64,000 nucleotides of DNA from IMG/VR virus record IMGVR_UViG_3300032931_000905, positions 1 through 64,000 of that record; one strand, given 5' to 3'. The translations under genes and the position numbers were made by a program. Below the pieces are notes generated by a model, which was given only the letters and a program-made list of their open reading frames with translations, did not search any database and was not told where the DNA came from. This document shows, piece after piece, positions 37,340 through 45,036 of the stretch. This DNA is from a virus. Every line of letters begins with the position of its first letter. Within the stretch, counting starts at the first letter, position 1.

Positions 37340-37371
37340 GAAGCCGCTCCCTGTTACCAGAGAACGGCTTC
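37340..37371. terminator. Shared hairpin between convergent operons
   Basis: GAAGCCG ... CGGCTTC closes a 14-nt arm hairpin with loop TTAC and two mismatches. It lies between the ends of the tape measure gene and gp32. There is no long T-run, so termination is presumed from position. Confidence 0.55.
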
Positions 37372-37402
37372 GATTGCTCGCTTCCTCACATGGAGGATGA
37401 GT

Positions 37403-38323
37403 CTACTTCACCAGGGACTTGAAATAATCCAGTTCTGAATTATCATCATCGACCGCAGGTGCCTCCTTCAACCCCACTTCCAATTCCTTCACCAAGACTG
37501 ATGCCGGAGCCTGAGTCGGACGGAACGGTTCAGGTGCTTTCACTTGGTCCGCCAGCGGGGCTTGCGCGACGGCCACTTGACCTGATCCCAGATAGCGATC
37601 CCAATTGGCTTTGATGGCCTCATAGGTCTTGAATTTGTCTGGGGAAATCAATTCCTTCAAGCAATGTTCCTTGGCGTGCAGGGCCACAAGTTCTTCTTCA
37701 CTCTGCGAGATCGCCGAGGGTGCAGCAAACTCAGATTGTCCATAGTTTCTCTGCCCTTCCACTTTGGTGATACGAAGTTTGAAATTCGCACCTTCCCAAA
37801 AATCATAGGGCGTCATTGGGACCTGATCGGGGAATATGGGCTTGATGGCGTTTTGAATCTTTTCGTAAATCTTGGCGCCAAAACGGAAAATTCTGACGGT
37901 GCCTTCGTTGGCGGGGGTCGCGGGATCTGAGATGACCAGGACATTCATGAAATACTCGACCTTTCGCTTTTGCTTGGAGGCGAGTTCACGATTGACCTTG
38001 AGATCGGTCGCCCAGAGGGCCTTATTGAATTCACAGACCGGACAGGTACCGCCATCCAATGTGGTCGGACAGTTCTCAATGAACCATCGTCCACCCGCAT
38101 TCTGGAAGGCATGGGTAAATTTTCTAATCCAAGGCAAGTCATCTCCGAGGGAGGCAGGAAGGAAACGAATGGTCGCAAAACCATTCCCAGGCTTATCGAC
38201 GACAGGATACCACATCCGTTCGTCATCACGATCATATTGCACCTTGGGCTTGTTGCCGGATGCCAGTAATTTTGTGGCCTCTTCAAGAGAACCACGATTG
38301 CGTTTGAGTGCTGAAAAATCCAT
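37403..38323 (-). CDS. 32: Single-stranded DNA-binding protein gp32
   Basis: 306 residues from ATG 38323, which has GGAGG 5 nt upstream. An N-terminal basic LAST-like segment (SALKRNRGSLEEATKLLA) is followed by the OB core with a zinc site (WFIENCPTTLDGGTCPVCEF: Cys, CPVC and a probable His) and FATIRFLPA, YFMNVLVISDP, KIYEKIQNAI. The acidic C-terminus (DDDNSELDYF) recruits partners. A sigma-70 promoter is at 38384-38412. Gp59 follows upstream, as in T4. Confidence 0.93.
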   Translation of the reverse strand: MDFSALKRNRGSLEEATKLLASGNKPKVQYDRDDERMWYPVVDKPGNGFATIRFLPASLGDDLPWIRKFTHAFQNAGGRWFIENCPTTLDGGTCPVCEFNKALWATDLKVNRELASKQKRKVEYFMNVLVISDPATPANEGTVRIFRFGAKIYEKIQNAIKPIFPDQVPMTPYDFWEGANFKLRITKVEGQRNYGQSEFAAPSAISQSEEELVALHAKEHCLKELISPDKFKTYEAIKANWDRYLGSGQVAVAQAPLADQVKAPEPFRPTQAPASVLVKELEVGLKEAPAVDDDNSELDYFKSLVK

Positions 38324-38383
38324 ATAGACCTCCAAATATAATGTGTAATTCAGATCGTGTTATGTGATCTGTCACTTGTATAT

Positions 38384-38412
38384 AGTATAACAGATTTTTG
38401 TGTGTCTGTCAA
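38384..38412 (-). promoter_or_regulatory. Sigma-70 promoter of gp32
   Basis: TTGACA (38407-38412), 17 nt, TATACT (38384-38389) on the minus strand, about 60 nt before the gp32 ATG. Confidence 0.8.
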
Positions 38413-39032
38413 CTGTTTTCTTGTTGGTGTTGGGCGACCAGGGCCGCGACACGGGCCGAGATCATCGCGGCATCATAGGGGACAAAGAAGGCAAACTTAA
38501 TGAGTTGCCGATAGAAGGTCGGCCAGATGATGGTATCCGTCACACGGGTTTTCCACATCGGCAAGAATTGCATGATGTTACCGAGGACACACACCGTCTC
38601 AATATCGATCTGCTTGTGTTGGACCTCTGTGGCCAAGGCGGGCCATCCCCCAGAGGTCACCGTGAGCATATCCATCGGTGTGGTATAGCGATCTAACAAA
38701 TACCGCAGATCCTTTTCGATGGTATACACCAGGGATTCTCGGACTTTGAGATGCGCCTGAAAATGATCCTTATGTTCAGATACATTAATGAGATCACGAA
38801 TATAGGGTGAGTCATAGAGATGATTACAGGCCAAAAAGAGCACCAAATGGTCCTGAGACTGAAACATCTTTGAGAGTTTGACAAAGGACCATTTATCAGG
38901 TCTCCGTTCAAAGGCCGCCGGTGTGAGTGAGCGAGGATGATCCCCATACTTGCCGATATCATAGGCATCCGAGGTCATGTGCAGCTTCACGGCCATATAG
39001 AGGCGATAGGCATCAAACGGTAGAACCGGCAT
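38409..39032 (-). CDS. 59: Helicase loader gp59
   Basis: 207 residues (T4: 217). The gp59 pattern is FDAYRLYMAVKLHMTSDAYDIGKYG, broken as AYRLYMAVKLHMTSDAYD, then FERRPDKWSFVKLSKMF and a C-terminal helical half with DLRYLLDRY and WPTFYRQLIKFAFF. It loads the gp41 helicase on gp32-coated DNA. The stop overlaps the gp32 promoter. The next upstream gene overlaps its start by 20 nt. Confidence 0.88.
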   Translation of the reverse strand: MPVLPFDAYRLYMAVKLHMTSDAYDIGKYGDHPRSLTPAAFERRPDKWSFVKLSKMFQSQDHLVLFLACNHLYDSPYIRDLINVSEHKDHFQAHLKVRESLVYTIEKDLRYLLDRYTTPMDMLTVTSGGWPALATEVQHKQIDIETVCVLGNIMQFLPMWKTRVTDTIIWPTFYRQLIKFAFFVPYDAAMISARVAALVAQHQQENS

Positions 39033-39165
39033 CGATCAGATCCTCCACATGGACCACCGAAGTCTCTTCCAGAATCATGGGTGCGATGATGTTGGTATAG
39101 AAGGCCACCATCATGGGGTCTTTAGCCTGGATCAACAGGGAATGGAAATAGGCGCGATCATCCAT
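39013..39165 (-). CDS. Small hypothetical protein upstream of gp59
   Basis: 50 residues from ATG 39165 (MDDRAYFHSLLIQAKD), which overlaps the stop of the basic protein upstream by 8 nt. A helical middle and an acidic end (EDLIDAGSTV). No recognised family. Kept because start, stop and spacing fit the operon. Confidence 0.6.
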   Translation of the reverse strand: MDDRAYFHSLLIQAKDPMMVAFYTNIIAPMILEETSVVHVEDLIDAGSTV

Positions 39166-39316
39166 TGGCAATGCGTTTCTGCAAACGAAGGCGTTCGCGC
39201 AGGGACTTGCCAGGTCTGGCATCAAGCCGCTGGATCTGTTGGGCCGGGGTCAACTGATTCCGTTCTGTCTGGCGGAGTTGGGCTTCTTCTCGTTTACGCT
39301 GGGTCGTTGGATTCAT
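39158..39316 (-). CDS. Small basic protein
   Basis: 52 residues from ATG 39316 with an excellent AAGGAGG site 6 nt upstream. Very rich in Arg/Gln/Lys (TQRKREEAQLRQTERN, then GKSLRERLRLQKR). Probably helical and nucleic-acid-binding, by composition only. It overlaps both neighbours. Confidence 0.7.
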   Translation of the reverse strand: MNPTTQRKREEAQLRQTERNQLTPAQQIQRLDARPGKSLRERLRLQKRIANG

Positions 39317-39662
39317 GGGAGACCTCCTTATGTTGTTGCTCTATGGTGACCGATAATAGGGTCGCATACTTGAATGTTCTCCAGGCACCCAGGTCCAGAT
39401 CCCAGACCGTGAACAACAGAGGGTCCTTGGCAGGACCGGGATTGAAGGTTTCAATTGAACCTTCTTGGAGCGGTACCGGCACTTTGGGCCTTGACGCCTC
39501 AGGTATCATATTCCCCTGGGTCGTACAGTTCATCAGGCGTAGGACCCCGTTCTTTTTATGAAACGACACGGAGACTCGACCATGGGAGAGGTGTTCACGC
39601 AGGCTCTCAGGCGTCATCGGGACGAAGCGTGATTCATTGTGTAGATACATCTCGTTCAACAT
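39294..39662 (-). CDS. SH3-barrel DUF2693-like protein
   Basis: 122 residues. The pattern VSVSFHKKNGVLRLMNCTT, then LLFTVWDLDLGAWRTFKYATL recalls the small phage family with an SH3/WYL-like barrel (F-x-KKDG-x-x-R-x-M-x-CT ... VWDLE-x-x-x-WRSFR). Proteins of this type are early genes of unknown function, possibly transcriptional modulators. It overlaps the next upstream gene by 29 nt. Confidence 0.68.
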   Translation of the reverse strand: MLNEMYLHNESRFVPMTPESLREHLSHGRVSVSFHKKNGVLRLMNCTTQGNMIPEASRPKVPVPLQEGSIETFNPGPAKDPLLFTVWDLDLGAWRTFKYATLLSVTIEQQHKEVSHESNDPA

Positions 39663-39813
39663 GCTCGGTGATACTCCTTTCTAGGTGATCGGTGGATTTG
39701 GGTTCGCAGATATAGAATCCCGACTCCCCAAAAGACGGGCCCACATAATGGGCTCCAGGCATTCCACAGTGACGACACATAGGAACCTTCCCATGTAACT
39801 GAAGTCTTTCCAT
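39634..39813 (-). CDS. Small Cys-containing protein, first gene of its operon
   Basis: 59 residues from ATG 39813 with a GAGG site. MCRHCG (CxxC) plus one further Cys in GFYICEP and two His make a partial zinc-ribbon pattern. It is directly downstream of a sigma-70 promoter and heads a run through gp59. No family recognised. Confidence 0.6.
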   Translation of the reverse strand: MERLQLHGKVPMCRHCGMPGAHYVGPSFGESGFYICEPKSTDHLERSITEHVERDVSTQ

Positions 39814-39849
39814 ATTATCCTCGACTCAAGTGTTGTTCGACTCTTGAAT

Positions 39850-39878
39850 AGTATAACACACTGGGACCTAGATGTCAA
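39850..39878 (-). promoter_or_regulatory. Sigma-70 promoter of the gp59 operon
   Basis: TTGACA (39873-39878), 17 nt, TATACT (39850-39855), 37 nt before the ATG at 39813. Confidence 0.8.
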
Positions 39879-39902
39879 GCAGTATTTTATGTCTACCGAT
39901 TA

Positions 39903-39918
39903 GGTACCTTATGGTACC
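39903..39918. terminator. Palindromic hairpin after the porin operon
   Basis: GGTACC-TTAT-GGTACC forms a 6-bp hairpin overlapping the stop of the micropeptide at 39909, just upstream of the next promoter. No T-run follows. Confidence 0.35.
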
Positions 39919-40004
39919 ACAATCTGGTAGGTACAGATGGCAAAGATGGTGGCCACTACCAAAGCGGCCACATACCAATAAAATGCGGTATCGAGGTTGT
40001 TCAT
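39909..40004 (-). CDS. 31-residue single-membrane-span peptide
   Basis: MNNLDTAFYWYVAALVVATI and 11 more residues: one hydrophobic helix with a short polar N-terminus. It begins 3 nt after the porin stop, so it is probably co-transcribed with the porin. Ribosome-binding site weak. Confidence 0.5.
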   Translation of the reverse strand: MNNLDTAFYWYVAALVVATIFAICTYQIVVP

Positions 40005-40007
40005 AGA

Positions 40008-41306
40008 TCAATAATTCCACTGTAATTGAAATCGCGCCACTTGTCCGTTGTGGATGTCATAGGGGGCATTGATGGTATCCGTCCGTTTCATCCAGGCATA
40101 GGCCACGGTCAATTCAAGCGACTTGTTAATTTGGTATTCGACGCCGAGTTCGGTTTCATTCACACTATTGAATGGTGAGTTGGGACGATTCTTCTTGCCG
40201 CCATGGTATTCTTGCCAGCGCACATACGGCATGATATTGTCATACTTATACATGGCCTGGACATATCCACCTTGGAGATAGCCTTCCTGCACGGCCTTGG
40301 TCGTCGCATTGTATTCTGGTCCTCGGCCCCAGTTCCATTCGGCTTGGAGACCAAACGGTTGAGGATACAGGACAAAGTGGGTACCAATGCGTTCATCGTT
40401 GATATTCCCACCGTCAGGAATCTTGGTCCCTGGTGTGACAGGAACATTGATCAGCCCACGGTAGGCATCGACGCCGACTTGCACGATTTGACCATACGGC
40501 AATTCAAAGGGATAGGTACTATGCAAGACCACATGCTTATTGTCGTTGGCTTCTGAGACATTCAAGGATTGACCGTTGTAGACTCCGATACCGAAGATGC
40601 CATAGTCGCCGGACCCTTTGAGGCCACTGTCGACCAGGTACTTGAAGACTTTTCTTTTCTCAACAGGGGTGTAATAGAAGAACAGACCTGTATCTCGCTC
40701 ATTGGGTACGCCGGAATTCAACGCATCACTTCGATCAAAGGCGACTCGGTTCTGGCTGGATTGTAGCACATCAAAACTATAGGGGACTTTTGTAATACCT
40801 GCTCGGATACGATATTCCTTGTCCTGTGTCAACCAGAAATCGACATAGGCATCTCGGATTTGAGCAAAGTTCTGATTATTCACGGTACCGGTCGTACCAG
40901 GAGGCGCGGCCGCGAGGTCTATTTGGGTATACATAGACACCCGCTCATGAACGTCACCTGAGACGATCAGGCGGGCCCGGCGGATCAGAAAGCCTTTGTT
41001 GTCCCCGATAGAACTATCATATTCATCGTTGAGTTTTTTATCGTCTAATGTGGCATTGTAGCGGAACTGGGTATAACCACGGAGGCTGATTTTGTCATAC
41101 CATTTGGGATTGGCGGCCTTTTCGCTTTTAATCAGGCCTTCTTGTCTCTCTTGATCGGATTTAGATTTGAGCCATTCTTCTTTGGTGATCGTCCCTTTAT
41201 CATAGAGAATATCATCCAGCCCTGCATGGGCCATGGTGCACAGACTCAGCCCGAGGACCATGCTGATCGCGGTTAAAGTGCCTACAATTAACGAAGTCTT
41301 CAGCAT
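40008..41306 (-). CDS. Phosphate-selective porin O/P family outer membrane protein
   Basis: 432 residues. A signal peptide (residues 1-28, cut after AHA) precedes a periplasmic coil (about 30-65) and a barrel: KISLRGYTQFRYN, GFLIRRARLIVSGDVHERVSMYTQID, broken as RRARLIVSGDVHERVS, IRDAYVDFWL, FRIRAG-like YRIRAGITKVPYSFD, and a C-terminal strand ending in aromatic ARFQLQWNY, as outer membrane barrels do. This is the OprP/OprO (PF07396) pattern. In bacteria such porins take up phosphate or polyphosphate. A phage copy could raise phosphate uptake by the infected cell or replace a receptor. An inverted repeat precedes the gene. Confidence 0.88.
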   Translation of the reverse strand: MLKTSLIVGTLTAISMVLGLSLCTMAHAGLDDILYDKGTITKEEWLKSKSDQERQEGLIKSEKAANPKWYDKISLRGYTQFRYNATLDDKKLNDEYDSSIGDNKGFLIRRARLIVSGDVHERVSMYTQIDLAAAPPGTTGTVNNQNFAQIRDAYVDFWLTQDKEYRIRAGITKVPYSFDVLQSSQNRVAFDRSDALNSGVPNERDTGLFFYYTPVEKRKVFKYLVDSGLKGSGDYGIFGIGVYNGQSLNVSEANDNKHVVLHSTYPFELPYGQIVQVGVDAYRGLINVPVTPGTKIPDGGNINDERIGTHFVLYPQPFGLQAEWNWGRGPEYNATTKAVQEGYLQGGYVQAMYKYDNIMPYVRWQEYHGGKKNRPNSPFNSVNETELGVEYQINKSLELTVAYAWMKRTDTINAPYDIHNGQVARFQLQWNY

Positions 41307-41323
41307 CCGTCCCCCTGTGAATA

Positions 41324-41342
41324 AGATGTTGTTTCGACATCT
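41324..41342. promoter_or_regulatory. Inverted repeat in the porin leader
   Basis: AGATGT-TGTTTCG-ACATCT, perfect 6-bp arms, about 18-36 nt before the porin ATG. It could be an operator or an mRNA hairpin. No clear PHO box is present. Confidence 0.4.
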
Positions 41343-41381
41343 ATTTAAGGGCGACAGCGTAAAAACTGAGTAAACGAAGTG

Positions 41382-41672
41382 TTATTTCTGTGTTACATTA
41401 TTGGTGTCAAAAATCACTTGTTCTACCTTGGATCGGATCACCGTGAATCCCAGGCCCTGGAAATACTCTGCCATCATGCAGGTCAGGGCAATGGCCGTGT
41501 CTTTATGATGATAGAGTTGTGTGGCATAACAACGGGTTCCGATACCAAGGTCTGGGTCCCCATCGATTTTAGAATAGCGCCATTTGGCACTGGTCACGCA
41601 TCCTTCTATAAAATCCATATCACGATTCAGAGGTTCTATGGTAATATGGCACTCATAATCCAGTTCAGTCAC
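41382..41672 (-). CDS. Conserved phage protein, function unknown
   Basis: 96 residues starting with GTG at 41672. The pattern YECHITIEPLN, then WRYSKIDGDPDLGIGTRCYAT and GFTVIRSKVEQVIFDT is a compact alpha/beta family I have seen in many phages without a function; a distant 2'-5' RNA ligase-like fold is possible. Its start overlaps the stop of the upstream membrane peptide. Confidence 0.68.
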   Translation of the reverse strand: MTELDYECHITIEPLNRDMDFIEGCVTSAKWRYSKIDGDPDLGIGTRCYATQLYHHKDTAIALTCMMAEYFQGLGFTVIRSKVEQVIFDTNNVTQK

Positions 41673-41757
41673 GATCTTTTCCCTTCCAGATCATATAACA
41701 GGTGGCACCCATCCAGAGAATCACAATGAGCAAGGCAATCATGGCTGGGCGATCCAT
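41665..41757 (-). CDS. 30-residue single-membrane-span peptide
   Basis: MDRPAMIALLIVILWMGA and a short polar tail (WKGKDRD). Its start overlaps the upstream stop (TGATG) and its stop overlaps the next start, so it is locked into the operon. Positive C-terminal residues suggest the N-terminus faces outward. Confidence 0.6.
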   Translation of the reverse strand: MDRPAMIALLIVILWMGATCYMIWKGKDRD

Positions 41758-42215
41758 CAGCGTGGCTCCGGTAATTGAAGGGAGGGATCTTTGCCGGTAT
41801 AGGTCAGGATCTTTCCTTCTTCGGTGGTATAGACAAACCCAGTGGTCCCCATATACAATTTCATGTACAATTTCATGAGCATCAGGACGGTGGAGGCCAT
41901 ATAGCCTGCGGCATAATCAGAGGCTTTAATCATGACACCGGAGAACCCTGAGCGAGCCACACCTTCAGCATAGACAAACGCATCCATGAAAGTGGACACG
42001 AATGGTGCATCAATATGGGGGATTTTGTTCTTGACCGACGTTAAAAGTACGTGATACCGTTCACGCCCTTCGGGAACATCATCGGGCGTCACGATCACAC
42101 CATAGTCTTTGGAGAGATCATCCAGATACAGGAAGATCATCTTCTTGTTGATCGTATCATACCGAAAGGTAAAGCCATCATAGTTCGCGGGCTTCACGGT
42201 GAGGATATCAGTCAT
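41757..42215 (-). CDS. Hypothetical protein with MKLYMKLYM repeat
   Basis: 152 residues, beginning MTDILTVKPANYDGFTFRYD. A 12-bp direct repeat (TACAATTTCATG on the plus strand) encodes the tandem MKLYMKLYM. No family recognised. Overlaps both neighbours by a few bases. Confidence 0.65.
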   Translation of the reverse strand: MTDILTVKPANYDGFTFRYDTINKKMIFLYLDDLSKDYGVIVTPDDVPEGRERYHVLLTSVKNKIPHIDAPFVSTFMDAFVYAEGVARSGFSGVMIKASDYAAGYMASTVLMLMKLYMKLYMGTTGFVYTTEEGKILTYTGKDPSLQLPEPR

Positions 42216-42408
42216 GGAGTAACCTATAGATGGCTTTGAAGGGCCATGAAATAAAGTACCAGAGCCCCAGGAACAGAAAGACCCCCGAGGCCAGAGTCAG
42301 GAGGATGCACACGATCACCATGGCCAACAGAATAGGGGCCAGGAATATCACAGGGATCGCGGCGACCAGTATGGCTAGGGCGAGTAGAAGAATTGATAAC
42401 GGTTCCAT
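42208..42408 (-). CDS. Small membrane protein
   Basis: 66 residues from ATG 42408 with AAGGAG 7 nt upstream. An earlier in-frame ATG at 42435 would start on a leaderless transcript. Almost entirely hydrophobic (about residues 3-55), ending FISWPFKAIYRLLHD. Two membrane spans; unknown role. Confidence 0.7.
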   Translation of the reverse strand: MEPLSILLLALAILVAAIPVIFLAPILLAMVIVCILLTLASGVFLFLGLWYFISWPFKAIYRLLHD

Positions 42409-42443
42409 AACATCTCCTTGGGGGTTGAACGACATCTAGATAG

Positions 42444-42472
42444 AGTATAGCATGATAGGGCGGGTTTGTCAA
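42444..42472 (-). promoter_or_regulatory. Sigma-70 promoter of the 42408-41382 operon
   Basis: TTGACA (42467-42472), 17 nt, TATACT (42444-42449). It lies just after a terminator. Confidence 0.82.
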
Positions 42473-42483
42473 GAGGAAAACAA

Positions 42484-42508
42484 AGGGGCAGAGTTGATCC
42501 CTGCCCCT
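42484..42508 (-). terminator. Rho-independent terminator after gp33
   Basis: AGGGGCAG / CTGCCCCT stem (8 bp, 9-nt loop). On the minus strand it is followed by TTTGTTTTCC. It ends the DsbA-gp33 transcript and isolates the promoter at 42444. Confidence 0.75.
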
Positions 42509-42557
42509 CTGAACATAGAAACCTCCTGGGTTGATGACATGAAACGGGAATTGAGAC

Positions 42558-42565
42558 TATTTATA
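42558..42565 (-). promoter_or_regulatory. Possible late promoter TATAAATA
   Basis: Perfect TATAAATA on the minus strand across the gp33 stop codon. Because the terminator at 42484-42508 follows, its function is doubtful unless it drives read-through into the small membrane gene. Confidence 0.4.
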
Positions 42566-42788
42566 TTGGTAATTTCGGAAAATGCTTGGATTTCATCAGA
42601 TTCATATCCTCAGCATTGGCCGCCAATTTCTCCTTGAGACTCACACTGACCAAACGGGCGGCCACCTCGATCTCCAAGCCTGTTTGCTCACAGAGATAGA
42701 GGATCGCCTCCAAATGCGTCATCCCATGATCGACGACCGTTTGTTCGACCTTGATAGAAAAATCGAATATCTCTTTGTTGGTAGGCAT
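42561..42788 (-). CDS. 33: Late transcription accessory protein gp33
   Basis: 75 residues. The helical pattern THLEAILYLCEQTGLEIEVAARL, broken as HLEAILYLCEQTGLEIEVAA, then LVSVSLKEKLAANAEDMNLM matches the shortened gp33 of cyanophage-like viruses. Gp33 links RNA polymerase and the sliding clamp for late transcription. It lies after DsbA, as in T4, and overlaps it by one base. Consistent with the NATAAATA late promoters in the window. Confidence 0.82.
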   Translation of the reverse strand: MPTNKEIFDFSIKVEQTVVDHGMTHLEAILYLCEQTGLEIEVAARLVSVSLKEKLAANAEDMNLMKSKHFPKLPI

Positions 42789-43078
42789 TATGCTTTCGTT
42801 GATCCTGTGGTGACCTTGATATACAAACGCTCAAACAGTTCATGATCGGCCACTTCCGCCTCAAAATCCTGCTTGAAGAAGGTTTTGACCAGCTTCGTGA
42901 AGATTTTCTTGGGGATTTCCGTTTCTGCCACGATCTTCTTGACCGTTTCTGTGACATATTCCCGTTCACCGCGAGCCCGCGTCATGGCGCCTGCACATTC
43001 CTTGACGCCGTGATAAATCTTGGCGCGTTTCTCGTCGGAGAGATTGTTGATACTAAAATCGCCCTTGGGGGTCTTCAT
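42788..43078 (-). CDS. dsbA: DsbA-like late transcription DNA-binding protein
   Basis: 96 residues from ATG 43078, with AAGGAG upstream. The C-terminal pattern IPKKIFTKLVKTFFKQDFEAEV, broken as KKIFTKLVKTFFKQDFEAE, and ELFERLY parallels T4 DsbA (..MFNRLLALYHKD..FEAE..), a double-stranded DNA-binding protein that enhances late transcription. Neighbour gp33 supports it. Its own sigma-70 promoter lies at 43196-43224, inside the upstream hydrolase gene. Confidence 0.75.
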   Translation of the reverse strand: MKTPKGDFSINNLSDEKRAKIYHGVKECAGAMTRARGEREYVTETVKKIVAETEIPKKIFTKLVKTFFKQDFEAEVADHELFERLYIKVTTGSTKA

Positions 43079-43623
43079 AATGACGGCTCCTTGTAAAAGA
43101 GATGATGATCTATCGCAGTCACAAACACCTTTTGTTTGGACCACTGAGGATGCACATACACGGCATGAAAGTAGGTTGCATTCCCTATTCTGAGTAGTAT
43201 AGCACGACTGAAGGTGTTTGTCAAGACTCTTTTTGCAAGATCGTGTGATTCATGCCAGATCTTAAAATTGACCTTTCGGGATGGCTCACAATGAAACGAA
43301 AACTGGCAGATGCGTTTCTCATTGACCACAAAGGATTGCGCGATCACACCACAGACGGTATTGGGGTATCGCCGACTGACGACCCGATTCACGATCACCA
43401 GCGCCACGGCCTCTTTTCCGGCTACGCTTTCGTGTCCGGCTTCATAATAAATGGCGCGGGTCAGACAGTCGAGATCGTGTGTTTTGGTGGTCTGGGAGAC
43501 AAAGACTGGATGGGGTTCAAATGGTGGCGGAGCGATGGCCTGATGGGTCTCCCCATAGAGGAGACTGACAGAACCCACGAACAGCGTGATGCCTAACAGG
43601 ATTTTACGAAGAGAGTGCCCCAT
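43075..43623 (-). CDS. SleB-type cell wall hydrolase with signal peptide
   Basis: About 182 residues from ATG 43623 (MGHSLRKILLGITLFVGSVS: signal peptide or anchor). An alternative ATG lies at 43641. Hydrolase_2 (PF07486) motifs are CLTRAIYYEAGHES with the catalytic Glu, GKEAVALVIVNRVVSRRYP, CQFSFHC, and the C-terminal ATYFHAVYVHPQW. It cuts peptidoglycan and may help lysis or block superinfection. The first 20 nt overlap the nuclease gene upstream. Confidence 0.85.
   Translation of the reverse strand: MGHSLRKILLGITLFVGSVSLLYGETHQAIAPPPFEPHPVFVSQTTKTHDLDCLTRAIYYEAGHESVAGKEAVALVIVNRVVSRRYPNTVCGVIAQSFVVNEKRICQFSFHCEPSRKVNFKIWHESHDLAKRVLTNTFSRAILLRIGNATYFHAVYVHPQWSKQKVFVTAIDHHLFYKEPSL
43196..43224 (-). 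promoter_or_regulatory. Sigma-70 promoter inside the SleB gene, driving DsbA-gp33
   Basis: TTGACA (43219-43224), 17 nt, TATACT (43196-43201), within the coding region of the hydrolase and 118 nt before DsbA. Confidence 0.7.
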
Positions 43624-44287
43624 AGGTGGTGAGTACCTCATATAATTCGTCAAGATGCGGTCGAGTCTTTTCGCAAATGATAGTCGGCTGGGTCTGACCT
43701 TCGACGGCAATGAGGATCGCCACGTGAGGCACCCGGAGACCTGTGCGCTCATGGATCATCAACGCATAGGCCGCGCATTGTAACACATAATGCTGGCACC
43801 AGTCACGGCGTTTCGGTTTACCAGAGGTCTTATAATCTACGACCGTCATGATACCATCAATCGTCACAATCAGATCACAGGTACCAGCAAGCTTGAGGGT
43901 ATCGGAATAGAGGGGTACTTCGGTACCATGAACGGTCTGGACATGCTGATCGAGCCAGGGACGAAGTTGTTGGAATAACTGATTGGTGCGGTCGCCTAAC
44001 TCTTCATCAGGCTTGAGATCGTTATTCAGATAGGATTCACAGACTTTATGGAGGGTGGTCCCGCGGCCTGCCGCATCAGTAGAGACCCGGTTGGCTTCCA
44101 CGGTACCGACTCGTTTTCTCCAGGCGATGATCGCCCCTTGGTTGATCTTGCCCATGACACTTGAGACGGACGGATAGCGAGCACCAGACGGGGTCAAGTA
44201 GGTGCGCCCCTGCCCTGAGTTTTCTTGGATCAAGTCATAGGATAATCCACCCAGAGGCGCGTGTTGGAAATACTTCAAAATGGACAC
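43604..44287 (-). CDS. PD-(D/E)XK exonuclease
   Basis: 227 residues. The Cas4/RecB-like core is GTTLHKVCESYL, LAGTCDLIVTIDGIMTVVDYKTS, broken as GTCDLI and VVDYKTS, then QHYVLQCAAYALM. The metal ligands Asp (GTCDL) and Asp-x-Lys (DYK) are present. It probably processes DNA ends during recombination or host DNA breakdown. It overlaps PhoH by 13 nt and SleB by 20 nt. Confidence 0.87.
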   Translation of the reverse strand: MSILKYFQHAPLGGLSYDLIQENSGQGRTYLTPSGARYPSVSSVMGKINQGAIIAWRKRVGTVEANRVSTDAAGRGTTLHKVCESYLNNDLKPDEELGDRTNQLFQQLRPWLDQHVQTVHGTEVPLYSDTLKLAGTCDLIVTIDGIMTVVDYKTSGKPKRRDWCQHYVLQCAAYALMIHERTGLRVPHVAILIAVEGQTQPTIICEKTRPHLDELYEVLTTYGALSS

Positions 44288-44988
44288 CGTTCCCGATAGG
44301 CATTTTCGGCAATCAGAAAATCTTTGACCAGATCATCACGTACAATGTCCTGAGTCCCGAATTCAATACAGCAAAATTTTCCCATATCCCGAAGAATTTC
44401 CATAAAATGTCCGAGTCCTGTGCGTTCATCATGGCGCTGAAGATCCGATTGGCGATAATCACCACAGAAAATCAGCCGGCAGTTCTTGCCTATGCGGGTA
44501 ATAATCGTATGCAATTCATGATAGGACATATTCTGCATTTCATCGACCACAATCACCGCATCAGAGAAGGTCACCCCGCGAAGGTACGAGGTGGTCGTAA
44601 ACTTCAAACTTCCTCGACCTTTGAGGTGTTCATAGGCATCAGCGCGTTCCAGGAGATCATTACAAATATCCCGATAGGGGTCTTCATAGACTGCAATCTT
44701 TTCTTTCAAGGTGCCTGGCATGAACCCAATTTCGCGTGAGGGTACAACCGAGCGCACAATAATCACTTTATCGTAGAGCGGAATCACCTGGCTTGGCGTC
44801 GGGAGCGTCATCATCAAGGCCAGATTCAAGGAAATAAAGGTCTTGCCTGTGCCTGCCACACCATGGAGTAAGAGATGATCGCCTCTGTGAAAGGCCTTGA
44901 AGGTGTCGGATTGATTGATCGTGAGGGGCTTGACTCGTCGGAGGATGAGGGGTGACGCTACGATATCGAGGGTTTTGCGTTTGGCCAT
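44275..44988 (-). CDS. phoH: PhoH-like ATPase
   Basis: 237 residues. Walker A is LLHGVAGTGKTFIS and Walker B is AVIVVDEMQNMSYHE, with the SEM/sensor block RLIFCGDYRQSDL: the PhoH family. Very common in marine and freshwater phages and often linked to phosphate stress, though the biochemical role is unsettled (RNA helicase/ATPase suspected). An AAGGTGG site precedes the ATG. Confidence 0.92.
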   Translation of the reverse strand: MAKRKTLDIVASPLILRRVKPLTINQSDTFKAFHRGDHLLLHGVAGTGKTFISLNLALMMTLPTPSQVIPLYDKVIIVRSVVPSREIGFMPGTLKEKIAVYEDPYRDICNDLLERADAYEHLKGRGSLKFTTTSYLRGVTFSDAVIVVDEMQNMSYHELHTIITRIGKNCRLIFCGDYRQSDLQRHDERTGLGHFMEILRDMGKFCCIEFGTQDIVRDDLVKDFLIAENAYRERCPF

Positions 44989-45036
44989 GCGCGTTCCACC
45001 TTTCGATGTTAGAAATAAAATGCCTCACGGATTTCA

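Noticed and set aside
41307-41400. PHO box upstream of the porin
   Set aside because: CTGTCG-like pieces are present but not as direct repeats with the 11-nt period of PHO boxes.
43075-43752. Longer start of the SleB gene at 43752
   Set aside because: It would overlap the nuclease gene by about 150 nt and hide the signal peptide; the ATG at 43623 gives a proper export signal.
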